Positions 53,179 through 64,000 of a stretch of 64,000 bases of DNA are shown here, piece after piece (the first letter of the stretch is position 1; each line of letters opens with the position of its first letter). The DNA comes from ATZT02 sp038145175 (lineage in GTDB: Bacteria; Actinomycetota; Actinomycetes; S36-B12; UBA5976). The translations under genes were made by a program, and so were the position numbers. The DNA lies in assembly GCA_038145175.1 (NCBI GenBank), contig JAYQPE010000001.1:173266-237265 (forward strand), written 5' to 3'. The notes below the pieces were generated by a model, which saw nothing but the letters and a program-made list of their open reading frames with translations, had not been told where the DNA came from and did not search any database.

Positions 53179-54810
53179 CTACTTCTTATTTTCTAAGGCT
53201 GCTTTTATTAATCCTTGGAAAAGAGGATGTGCATGAGTTGGTCTGGATTTAAATTCTGGATGAGCTTGGGTTGAAACGAAATATGGATGAACTTTCTTAT
53301 CTAACTCAACAAATTCAACAAGTTTTTTGTCAGGTGAAAGACCTGAAAAAATTAGACCATTTTCACTTAATTTGTCCCTGTATTCATTATTTACTTCATA
53401 ACGGTGACGATGTCGTTCTGTCACAATATTTTTTCCATAAACTTCATGAACAATTGAATTAGATAAAAGATGGGCTTCATAACTTCCTAATCTCATTGAA
53501 CCACCCATATCTTTTTTGCCACTAATAACATCAACTTGATCACTCATAGTTGCAATAACTGGATAAGCAGTATCAGCATCAAATTCTAAAGAAGATGCTC
53601 CCGGCATACCTGCCACATTTCTTGCATATTCAATCACCATGCACTGTAAACCTAAACAAATTCCTAATGTGGGAATTTTATTTAATCTTGCATATTTTAG
53701 TGCACCTAATTTTCCTTCAATTCCTCTTACTCCAAATCCACCTGGAATTAACATTGCATCAACATCAGACAAGACACTTTTTGCTCCACTGTCTTCGGCG
53801 CAATCATCTGAGGCAACCCATTTAATTGTTACTTTTGCATTGTTGGCAAATCCACCAGCTCTTAATGCTTCAGATACTGATAAATAAGCATCTGGAAGAT
53901 CTATGTATTTTCCGACTAATGCAACCTTTACTTCATGTTGTGGTTTGTGAACTCTTTCTAATAAAGCATCCCAACTCTTCCAATTAACATCTCTGAAAGG
54001 TAAACCAAGTCTTCTAACAACAAATGCATCTAATCCTTCTCGATGAAGAACACGGGGAATATCATAAATACTTGGTGCATCAACTGCTGCTACAACACCT
54101 TCTTGATCAACATCGCACATTAAAGAAATTTTCTTTTTAATACTGTCAGAAACTAAACGATCAGAACGTAACACTATGGCATCAGGTTGTAAGCCAATAT
54201 TTCTCATTGCTGCAACACTATGTTGAGTTGGTTTAGTTTTTTGTTCTCCCGAAGGACCAATATATGGCAATAAACTTACATGCAAAAAGAAAGTATTTTC
54301 TCTACCAATTTCATGTCTAATTTGTCTAACAGCTTCTAAAAAAGGAAGTGATTCAATATCTCCTACAGTGCCACCAATTTCAGTAATGACTACATCAACA
54401 TCTGCACTAGCCATTCCTCTAATTCGACTTTTAATTTCATTAGTAATGTGAGGAATAACTTGAACAGTATCCCCTAAATATTCTCCGCGTCTTTCTCTAG
54501 CGATAACACTTGAATAAACTTGACCAGTAGTTACGTTTGCAGATTTTGATAATTCAACATTTAAAAATCTTTCATAGTGACCAACATCTAAATCTGTTTC
54601 GCCACCATCCTCTGTAACAAAAACTTCTCCATGTTGAAAAGGATTCATGGTTCCTGGATCGACGTTTAAATATGGATCAAGTTTTTGCATCGTGACTTTT
54701 AAACCACGTGAAACCAATAAATTTCCTAATGAAGAGGCTGTTAAACCTTTACCTAAAGAGGAGGCGACTCCACCGGTTACGAATATGTGTTTAACACTTC
54801 CGGTGTTCAT
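53179..54810 (-). CDS. pyrG: PyrG, CTP synthase
   Basis: A 543-residue enzyme that makes CTP from UTP with glutamine. The N-terminal synthetase has FVTGGVASSLGKGLTAS and the QKLDPYLNVDPGTMNPFQHG substrate part. The C-terminal glutaminase domain carries the nucleophile Cys in LGICLGLQ and a catalytic His-Pro-Glu in QAHPEFKSRP. The leader contains a bulged stem-loop that covers the ribosome binding site. Confidence 0.97.
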   Translation of the reverse strand: MNTGSVKHIFVTGGVASSLGKGLTASSLGNLLVSRGLKVTMQKLDPYLNVDPGTMNPFQHGEVFVTEDGGETDLDVGHYERFLNVELSKSANVTTGQVYSSVIARERRGEYLGDTVQVIPHITNEIKSRIRGMASADVDVVITEIGGTVGDIESLPFLEAVRQIRHEIGRENTFFLHVSLLPYIGPSGEQKTKPTQHSVAAMRNIGLQPDAIVLRSDRLVSDSIKKKISLMCDVDQEGVVAAVDAPSIYDIPRVLHREGLDAFVVRRLGLPFRDVNWKSWDALLERVHKPQHEVKVALVGKYIDLPDAYLSVSEALRAGGFANNAKVTIKWVASDDCAEDSGAKSVLSDVDAMLIPGGFGVRGIEGKLGALKYARLNKIPTLGICLGLQCMVIEYARNVAGMPGASSLEFDADTAYPVIATMSDQVDVISGKKDMGGSMRLGSYEAHLLSNSIVHEVYGKNIVTERHRHRYEVNNEYRDKLSENGLIFSGLSPDKKLVEFVELDKKVHPYFVSTQAHPEFKSRPTHAHPLFQGLIKAALENKK

Positions 54811-54870
54811 TTATCTCCCGTGACTAAATTGTTAGAAATCCTAACCCCACGGGATTACAGTTTATAACGA
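54811..54870 (-). promoter_or_regulatory. pyrG leader: promoter candidates and SD-covering stem-loop
   Basis: Between recN and pyrG the minus strand holds TATAAA and TGTAAT as possible -10 elements, inside or at the end of recN. An outer stem pairs 54848-54854 with 54816-54822 (7 bp, TCCCGTG/CACGGGA). An inner stem pairs 54841-54845 with 54831-54835 (GTTAG/CTAAC, loop of 5). The 3' outer arm contains GGGA of the ribosome binding site GGGAG, so the stem would limit translation. If TGTAAT is used, the RNA would start within GGGG. Confidence 0.45.
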
Positions 54871-56589
54871 AACGCTTTTCGACAAGCCAATGAGTTCTCT
54901 AGCGTGTTCTAAGGCTGAGGAAGAATCTGAAAGTCCTGCCATCATTCGAGCAATTTCTGTGAGTCTTTCCTCATTGCTTAGTAAAACCACATCGGTTTTA
55001 GTCACTTTTGAATCTGTTGTCTTGACAACTTTTAAATGAGTATCCGCAAATGCTGCTACTTGTGGAAGATGAGTTACCACCACCACTTGATGTTTTTGAG
55101 CAAGTAATTTTAATCTCTTGCCAACTTCGATGGCAGCTTCTCCACCAATACCTGCATCTACTTCATCAAAAATCATGGTTCTGTTTGCAGTTTTTTTTGA
55201 AAAAATTAATTCAATCGCCAGCATAATTCTGGACATTTCTCCTCCACTGGCGATTTTGTTTATAGCTTGTAAAGGTTGTCCAGGATTGGCGCTGAATTCA
55301 AATCGAATTTGATCAATTCCAAATGAATCAAAAGCAAATTTTTTTGAGTCAACATTTAATCCAGTATCAGACTCTGTTTGTTCAACCGTGACGCTAAATA
55401 TTGCTCCTGGCATGGACAACTTAACAAGTTCATTCTCAATTTCTTTCGATATTTCTTTTGAGTATTTCAATCTTGTCTTAGATAATTTTGTAGCTTTTTG
55501 AGATAGTTCAGCTCGTAAACTTTCAATTTTATTCTTCTTTTCATTTATCAATTCAGGAAGATTGCTATTTTGGTTTAGAATTTGCTTAAAGGAATCAATT
55601 TTTTCCAACGCATCCCTTGAAGTGGGACCATATTTAATTAGTAATTTATTGAGTAAAGAACGTCTTGCTTCAAGTTGATCGATTACATCTGGATCTCGAT
55701 CTAGAGATACCAGATCTTTACCAATTTCTTGAGCAAGATCTTTGAGATCAATTTCGTTTTTTATCACAATATCTCTTAAGGTCTCTATACGTTTACTCTT
55801 AGAGCTTGCTGAATCTAATAATTTTCTTAAGTTTGTGATTAGTAATGTTAAAGAATTATGGTTACTGTCATCACTTCCGCTAAGCAGTTGATCTGCTTCT
55901 TTCAAAGTTTCAAATATATTTTCACTAGAATTAATTAAACTAAGTTTTTCTGCAATGGTTTGCTCTTCATCAATTTGAATATTTGCCAAAGTTAGTTCTT
56001 CTAGAGCTTTTTTGATATCTTCGATATCTTTGACACTTTTATTTTGCTCTTTTAACAAATCTTCAAGTTGAAGTTCTGCTTCTTTTAATAGGCGATAATC
56101 TATTTCATATTCTTGAATTTTTTCAAGATGATCTGAGCCGATAAAAGAGTCCAAAAGAAATCTTTGATGACTACTTTTATTTAAAAGTGTTTGATCTCCT
56201 TGACCATGAATTGTGACAAGATCTTCAGTTAAATCCTTCAAAGCAGAACTGGAGACACTTCTATTTCCCAAAAAGATTTTACCTCTTGAAGTGTTGGAAA
56301 TCGAACGACTAACTAAAACTCCGTTATCCTCAATCTCTACTTCCAGGTCTTCAATCTTATTTTTTAAATCTAATTGATTTATTTCTATGAATGCTTCAAC
56401 TAAGGCATTATCTTCATTCACTCTGATTAAAGAATTTTCTACTTTTTCTCCACAAATCATTTCAAATGAAGAAAGCACCAAGGTTTTTCCAGCTCCAGTT
56501 TCCCCTGTTAGTACTGTGAAACCTTTAGATAGGTCAAGTGAAATATCTTCTATAACGCCAATATTTTTTATCCGTAAGTCTTTTATCAT
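54862..56589 (-). CDS. recN: RecN, DNA repair ATPase
   Basis: A 575-residue SMC-like repair protein. N-terminal Walker A is TGETGAGKT, a long coiled coil fills about residues 150-380, and the C-terminal head has ASGGEMSRIMLA (signature) and MIFDEVDAGIGGEAA (Walker B). It acts in double-strand break repair. It overlaps nadK by 4 bp (ATGA). In other Actinomycetes steA and steB follow; here pyrG comes next. Confidence 0.96.
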   Translation of the reverse strand: MIKDLRIKNIGVIEDISLDLSKGFTVLTGETGAGKTLVLSSFEMICGEKVENSLIRVNEDNALVEAFIEINQLDLKNKIEDLEVEIEDNGVLVSRSISNTSRGKIFLGNRSVSSSALKDLTEDLVTIHGQGDQTLLNKSSHQRFLLDSFIGSDHLEKIQEYEIDYRLLKEAELQLEDLLKEQNKSVKDIEDIKKALEELTLANIQIDEEQTIAEKLSLINSSENIFETLKEADQLLSGSDDSNHNSLTLLITNLRKLLDSASSKSKRIETLRDIVIKNEIDLKDLAQEIGKDLVSLDRDPDVIDQLEARRSLLNKLLIKYGPTSRDALEKIDSFKQILNQNSNLPELINEKKNKIESLRAELSQKATKLSKTRLKYSKEISKEIENELVKLSMPGAIFSVTVEQTESDTGLNVDSKKFAFDSFGIDQIRFEFSANPGQPLQAINKIASGGEMSRIMLAIELIFSKKTANRTMIFDEVDAGIGGEAAIEVGKRLKLLAQKHQVVVVTHLPQVAAFADTHLKVVKTTDSKVTKTDVVLLSNEERLTEIARMMAGLSDSSSALEHARELIGLSKSVSL

Positions 56590-57485
56590 TTACGTTTAGT
56601 GTTTCCGCGCCAACCCTCAACTGGTAATTGAAATTTTTTTACAAGAGTTTGACTGAATGATTTGTCTTCCATTCTGGCTAAATGGACATAATCTTTAGAT
56701 TTTGTAATTTCGATTCTCATTCCTGGAAATAAATCAAATGATCTTCTGCCATCAGCTGTTAAATGACCATTAGTTCCATTTGATGGTATTTCTATCGCAA
56801 TCTTTGAAAGAGTTGATACAACTAAAGGTTTAGCAAACAAAGCGTGCGCACTTATTGGCACAACACAAATTGCTTCAACGCTAGGCCAAACAACTGGGCC
56901 TCCAGCACTAAAAGCATACGCAGTTGAGCCAGTTGGTGTAGCACAAACAATTCCGTCTCCAGATAAACGAGAAACAGGTTGAGAATCTATTTCTAAAATG
57001 ACGTCAAACATGTGTCCTGGTTCAGATTTTTCAATTGCAACATCATTAAGAGCAAAAGTTGTGAACACTTTATTACTGTCTTTGAAAACTGCAACCTCTA
57101 AAGCTAAGCGGTCTTCTTCGATCCAAGAATGTTCTGTGATTAATTTGACAACATCTTCTAAATGTTCAAGTTCAGCTTCTGCTAAGAAACCAACATGACC
57201 AAGATTTATACCCAAAATTGGTATTTTTTTATCACGCGAAACTTCAACAGCTCTTAAAATTGTTCCATCGCCTCCAAAAACCAGGGCAAGATTTGCAGAA
57301 TCTTCTTTGGAGGATTCAAAAATATGAACCTTCACACCATTTTTTTCTAATACTTTGGCATCTTCGATTGGGGCAAATATTTCAATCTTTTTAACATGTA
57401 GTTGTTTGCAAACTTTTGCAGCAACATTTTCTGCTTCAATTGAATTATTGTGAATGATGACAAGTACTCGAGGAAGATTTGTCAC
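56586..57485 (-). CDS. nadK: NadK, NAD kinase
   Basis: A 299-residue kinase that makes NADP from NAD. The conserved FGGDGTILRAVE, LGINLGHVGFLAEAE, SGDGIVCATPTGSTAYAFS and the late ADGRRSF segments are present. It lies between tlyA and recN, the standard actinobacterial order, with ATGA overlaps on both sides. Confidence 0.97.
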   Translation of the reverse strand: MTNLPRVLVIIHNNSIEAENVAAKVCKQLHVKKIEIFAPIEDAKVLEKNGVKVHIFESSKEDSANLALVFGGDGTILRAVEVSRDKKIPILGINLGHVGFLAEAELEHLEDVVKLITEHSWIEEDRLALEVAVFKDSNKVFTTFALNDVAIEKSEPGHMFDVILEIDSQPVSRLSGDGIVCATPTGSTAYAFSAGGPVVWPSVEAICVVPISAHALFAKPLVVSTLSKIAIEIPSNGTNGHLTADGRRSFDLFPGMRIEITKSKDYVHLARMEDKSFSQTLVKKFQLPVEGWRGNTKRK

Positions 57486-58276
57486 GATTGAGGTCCTTTT
57501 GCGATAGCGTCTTCAATTTCTTTGTCACTTATTATTCTTCCACCTTTTTTAAGCCAACAAAAATATTCCACATTTCCCTTAGGTCCAGGCAGTGCTGAAG
57601 CAACAACTCCATTGCACCCAAGTCCTAATTGAGCACCAGAATCAACCACTTTACGAATAGATTCTTTTCTTAAAATTGGATCTCGAACCACACCCCCTGC
57701 ACCCAATGATTCTTTTCCAACTTCAAATTGCGGTTTAACCATAAGTAGAAAATCTGCATCCTCATGGGCATTAGCAATTAATGCGGGTAAAACTTGTGAC
57801 AAGGAAATAAAAGATAAATCGGCGACAACAATTTTTGGTTCAGGTTGTAAAGATTTAGGAGCAAGATTTCTTATATTTGTTCTTTCCATCACCACAACTT
57901 GGGGATGATTTCTGACTTCCCAAGCAAGTTGACCATAACCAACATCAACGCAATAGACTTGGGCAGCTTTTCGTTCTAAAAGTACTTGGCTGAATCCACC
58001 GGTTGAAGAACCTGCATCCAAACAAATTTGGTTTTCTACGATGATTTCTTGCCACTCATCAAGTGCACTGATTAATTTGTGTGCTCCTCGGGAAACATAA
58101 TGATCAACTTCTGTTTCTATAACAATTGAGACTTCTTGATTAACTCGTCTATCTGGTTTTAATGCAGGAACATGATCAACTAGCACTGAACCTGAAAGTA
58201 TTAATTCAGTAGCAATTTCTCTTGATCTTGCAAGGCCACGCCTGACAAGTTCTTGATCTAAACGGTTTAATTTCAC
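57482..58276 (-). CDS. tlyA: TlyA, rRNA 2'-O-methyltransferase
   Basis: A 264-residue protein with an N-terminal S4 domain (about 1-60) and an FtsJ-like methyltransferase. Catalytic and SAM residues: LDAGSSTGGFSQVLL, DVGYGQL, ADLSFISL and VKPQFEVGKE. In mycobacteria TlyA methylates 16S and 23S rRNA at the capreomycin site. It overlaps the small upstream gene by 4 bp (ATGA). Confidence 0.95.
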   Translation of the reverse strand: MKLNRLDQELVRRGLARSREIATELILSGSVLVDHVPALKPDRRVNQEVSIVIETEVDHYVSRGAHKLISALDEWQEIIVENQICLDAGSSTGGFSQVLLERKAAQVYCVDVGYGQLAWEVRNHPQVVVMERTNIRNLAPKSLQPEPKIVVADLSFISLSQVLPALIANAHEDADFLLMVKPQFEVGKESLGAGGVVRDPILRKESIRKVVDSGAQLGLGCNGVVASALPGPKGNVEYFCWLKKGGRIISDKEIEDAIAKGPQS

Positions 58277-58479
58277 TCTGAAGTATCAGTTAAGGATTCA
58301 TGTAAACGTCTGTGAACATCTTCAAATACTGCAACATGCTCAATAGCTGGAAGATTCGTTAATTCGTTGAGACGATCCATTGCCCCATCCACTCTTGTTT
58401 CACCTGTGGGCACAATTGGTTTCAAATTTCCCAGTGTAAGTTCTTGCTGTTTTATCTCAGACCATTCTTGATTTTCCAT
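58273..58479 (-). CDS. Small hypothetical protein (about 68 aa)
   Basis: A short acidic, probably helical soluble protein: the first half carries GNLKPIVPTGETRVDGAMDR, the second AVFEDVHRRLHESL. I do not recognise a named family, but small proteins of this kind are commonly found directly before tlyA in Actinomycetes. It overlaps tlyA by 4 bp and starts (ATG 58479) two bases after the HAD gene stop; a TTG at 58488 inside that gene is a weaker choice. The helical C-terminal segment might bind a partner. Confidence 0.7.
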   Translation of the reverse strand: MENQEWSEIKQQELTLGNLKPIVPTGETRVDGAMDRLNELTNLPAIEHVAVFEDVHRRLHESLTDTSE

Positions 58480-58481
58480 GA

Positions 58482-59288
58482 CTACCAACTTACAAGAGAA
58501 TTGTTATCTAGCAATGCACTTAAGTCTTTTCCCACATAAGTAGGGGCTGTGGATGGCGAGCTGTTCTTTATCTGGTTCATATCTGTTACTCCTGTTAACA
58601 CACACATTGATTTAAAACCAGCTTTATTTGCTCCTTGAATATCTGTATCTAAGCGATCTCCCACCACTAACGGATTCTTGGCTTGAAAAATCTTGGCAGC
58701 TTGTTGAAACATGAATGGCTCGGGTTTTCCCATTAAGACTGGACTTTTACCAGTAATCGAAGTAATAAGTGCGTTAAAAGAACCATTCCCAGGAGCTAAA
58801 CCTTTCTCAGTTGGAAATGTGTAGTCGTTGTTTGTAGATACCCACTTAGCCCCTTTCCCTATTGCATAGCACATTTCTGCTAAATCTTTTTGAGCGATTT
58901 CTGCATCTATTCCATTAACTACTATTGTGGGATTTTTATCTGCTTTACTAACCACTTTAAAACCTGTTTCTTTTACAGCATCTTTTAAATTTTCGCTACC
59001 AACAACTAATACATTTTCATTTTTTTGGAAATTATTCTCTAAATACCAACACAGAGTTTGTGAGCTTGTAACTATTGATGAGGGTTTGATTTCCAGGTCA
59101 AAATCTTTCATCCATTTAGAAACACTTTTACCTGTCACAGAACCATTATTGGTAATTATTGCAATATTGATATTTCTCTTTTGCAATTCTTTTATAGTTT
59201 TTACTGCAGAATCTATTGGAGTTGAGCCCAAGTAAACTACGCCATCTAGATCAAGAAGTATTGCGTCGTATGAGTCAATTATTGGCAC
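58482..59288 (-). CDS. HAD-IIA (NagD-like) phosphatase
   Basis: A 268-residue HAD subclass IIA hydrolase. Motif I is LLDLDGVVYLG, motif II ITNNG, the Lys is in MGKPEPFMFQ and motif III is VVGDRLDTDIQGA. The C2 cap lies between about residues 85 and 180. Substrate unknown; NagD-like enzymes dephosphorylate nucleotides and sugar phosphates, and related actinobacterial proteins lie beside tlyA (Rv1692). It overlaps the TPR gene by 10 bp. Confidence 0.92.
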   Translation of the reverse strand: MPIIDSYDAILLDLDGVVYLGSTPIDSAVKTIKELQKRNINIAIITNNGSVTGKSVSKWMKDFDLEIKPSSIVTSSQTLCWYLENNFQKNENVLVVGSENLKDAVKETGFKVVSKADKNPTIVVNGIDAEIAQKDLAEMCYAIGKGAKWVSTNNDYTFPTEKGLAPGNGSFNALITSITGKSPVLMGKPEPFMFQQAAKIFQAKNPLVVGDRLDTDIQGANKAGFKSMCVLTGVTDMNQIKNSSPSTAPTYVGKDLSALLDNNSLVSW

Positions 59289-59947
59289 TTTTCAAGCATT
59301 TCTTTTGCTCCAGTTAAGTTGTCTGGATCTGATTTCAAAGTTTTTTCAAACCAGACTTTTGCTTCATCAGATCTTCCTAATTCAAGTAAAGTTTGTGCAT
59401 ACACATATCTCATGTTAGCGATAGATTCAGAGACCTCGTTTGAGTTGAATTCCTTTATTTTGGCTAGAGCAAGACCTGCATCAAGTTGTCCTAAATCTTT
59501 TCTTGCCCCAACTACTGTGATCATTAATTCGTGATAATCGGATCTATCCATCTTTTCGACATCTTTTTCATTTAAAATATCAATAGCTTTCTCTGGTCTA
59601 TTTAAAGCTCTTTCGCAATCTGCAATCAAAGATAAAGTGTCAGGTTTACCACTAATCCTTCTTGCTACTTTTAATTCTGATAGCGCAAATTTGTAATCTT
59701 TACAACGATAGGCTGCAACACCGACTGCTTCTCTGACGATGGCAAGTCTTGAAGCTGCGGCAACATTAGCAGCTTTTGCATAAAGCAAAGCTTGTTCAGG
59801 ATTTGTTTCAATAAATCTTCCTGCTGCAACTAAATTTTTAGACACAAATTTAGCTAAACCTTCAGGTAAAGTTTTTAATTCTTGTTTGATATCTGCCGAT
59901 AATTCTGAACCAGTTATATCTTCGGGAATTTCTAACTCGTCCACCAT
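59279..59947 (-). CDS. Tetratricopeptide-repeat protein
   Basis: A 222-residue soluble helical protein with TPR-like helical pairs; the clearest is the C-terminal YVYAQTLLELGRSDEAKVWF repeat. Actinomycetes often keep a TPR protein near tlyA and the HAD gene. Function unknown, probably a protein-protein interaction module. The ATG at 59947 is preceded by AAAGGA with a short 3-nt spacing. It begins 33 bp downstream of the rRNA terminator and heads the tlyA-nadK-recN run. Confidence 0.85.
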   Translation of the reverse strand: MVDELEIPEDITGSELSADIKQELKTLPEGLAKFVSKNLVAAGRFIETNPEQALLYAKAANVAAASRLAIVREAVGVAAYRCKDYKFALSELKVARRISGKPDTLSLIADCERALNRPEKAIDILNEKDVEKMDRSDYHELMITVVGARKDLGQLDAGLALAKIKEFNSNEVSESIANMRYVYAQTLLELGRSDEAKVWFEKTLKSDPDNLTGAKEMLEKCQ

Positions 59948-59980
59948 TTATCCTTTTATAAAAATTTTAGTGTTGAAAAT

Positions 59981-60012
59981 AAAATATCCACCTTAAAAAA
60001 GGTGGATATTTT
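59981..60012 (-). terminator. Rho-independent terminator of the rrn operon
   Basis: A perfect 12-bp stem (60001-60012 with 59981-59992; GGTGGATATTTT in the 3' arm of the RNA) encloses an 8-nt loop, and ATTTTC follows in the RNA. It lies 6 nt after the 5S gene. It is the only convincing intrinsic terminator in the window. Confidence 0.85.
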
Positions 60013-60017
60013 TATAT

Positions 60018-60136
60018 GTCCGGCAACGTCCTACTCTCCCACTCGGTCCCCCGAGAAGTACCATCGGCGCTGAGAGGCTTAGCTTCCAGGTTCGGAATGG
60101 AGCTGGGCGTTTCCCTCTCGCCATGATCACCGTAAC
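60018..60136 (-). rRNA. rrf: 5S ribosomal RNA
   Basis: About 119 nt. The 5' end (complement near 60136) reads GTTACGGTGATCATGGCGAG and the 3' end GCCGGAC, which pair as helix I. The conserved loop with CGAAC (complement of GTTCG at 60092) is present. It is the last gene of the 16S-23S-5S operon. Confidence 0.95.
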
Positions 60137-60165
60137 GCTATTGAGTTGTCCAACCTGTATCGGTT

Positions 60166-60198
60166 GTAACTCGAAAATTTCATAGAGGACGCGAGTAC
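60166..60198 (-). repeat. 23S processing stem, 3' arm
   Basis: This arm in the 23S-5S spacer is the reverse complement, with only a few G:U-compatible differences, of 63365-63397 upstream of the 23S gene. In the precursor RNA the two arms bring the 23S ends together, a classic RNase III substrate. The core TCATAGAGGACGCGAG is exact. Confidence 0.8.
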
Positions 60199-60240
60199 TT
60201 CCTTTAAAAAGGTAAGTAAAAAGTTAGAAAGATTGTGAAA

Positions 60241-64000
<3,760 letters not shown>

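Overview
This window is chromosomal housekeeping DNA from a small, AT-rich member of the Actinomycetota. By eye the protein genes are strongly A/T-biased, while the rRNA genes are not. The class assignment rests on gene content: a complete Pup-proteasome set, mycothiol ligase MshC, several proteins known mainly from Actinomycetes (DUF3090, SCO1664 family, DUF5703, DUF3099, DUF4916), GarA with two MerR regulators, and a polyprenol-phosphate mannose synthase. Very tight packing suggests a streamlined genome such as the freshwater/marine acI (Nanopelagicales)-like lineages. That placement is inference and should be tested with the partial 16S at the right end.

Left part (1-37.4 kb, mostly + strand): the end of a suf Fe-S assembly operon (sufD', Rieske protein, sufC, sufS, sufU, SufT-like), an ABC exporter, convergent SURF1 and DUF3099 genes, fabG-fabI, a DUF4916 (Nudix-like) and VKOR pair, tRNA-Leu(GAG), an M20 peptidase, DUF5703 and an aldo/keto reductase. 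Then come uppP - histidine phosphatase - DUF3090 - SCO1664 - mshC - pgi, a convergent PAC2 protein, a HAD hydrolase and a RecB/Cas4-like nuclease. The proteasome super-operon follows: trmI - mpa - dop - pup - prcB - prcA - pafA - pafB - pafC - lipid kinase - helY. After it lie a 5'-3' exonuclease and pepQ-lnt-ppm1.

Right part (37.4-60 kb, all - strand), read in transcription order from the rRNA side: TPR protein - HAD - small ORF - tlyA - nadK - recN; pyrG; ald - xerD; parA - scpA - scpB - rluB - aroH - cmk - der - pgsA-like - DUF881 - sbp - DUF881 - gcvH; garA - ftsR - DUF151 nuclease; a second MerR gene; gcvP. The window ends with an rrn operon on the - strand (5S, 23S, 3' end of 16S), with a clear terminator and a 23S processing stem.

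I see no mobile element, CRISPR array, phage gene or defence island, and no convincing new multi-gene system. The points of interest are regulatory and evolutionary. They are a repeated leaderless promoter layout, convergent genes sharing 4-nt stop overlaps, a likely structured leader on pyrG, a GarA without the usual phospho-threonine motif, and gaps in classic actinobacterial gene clusters (no tatAC, no steAB).
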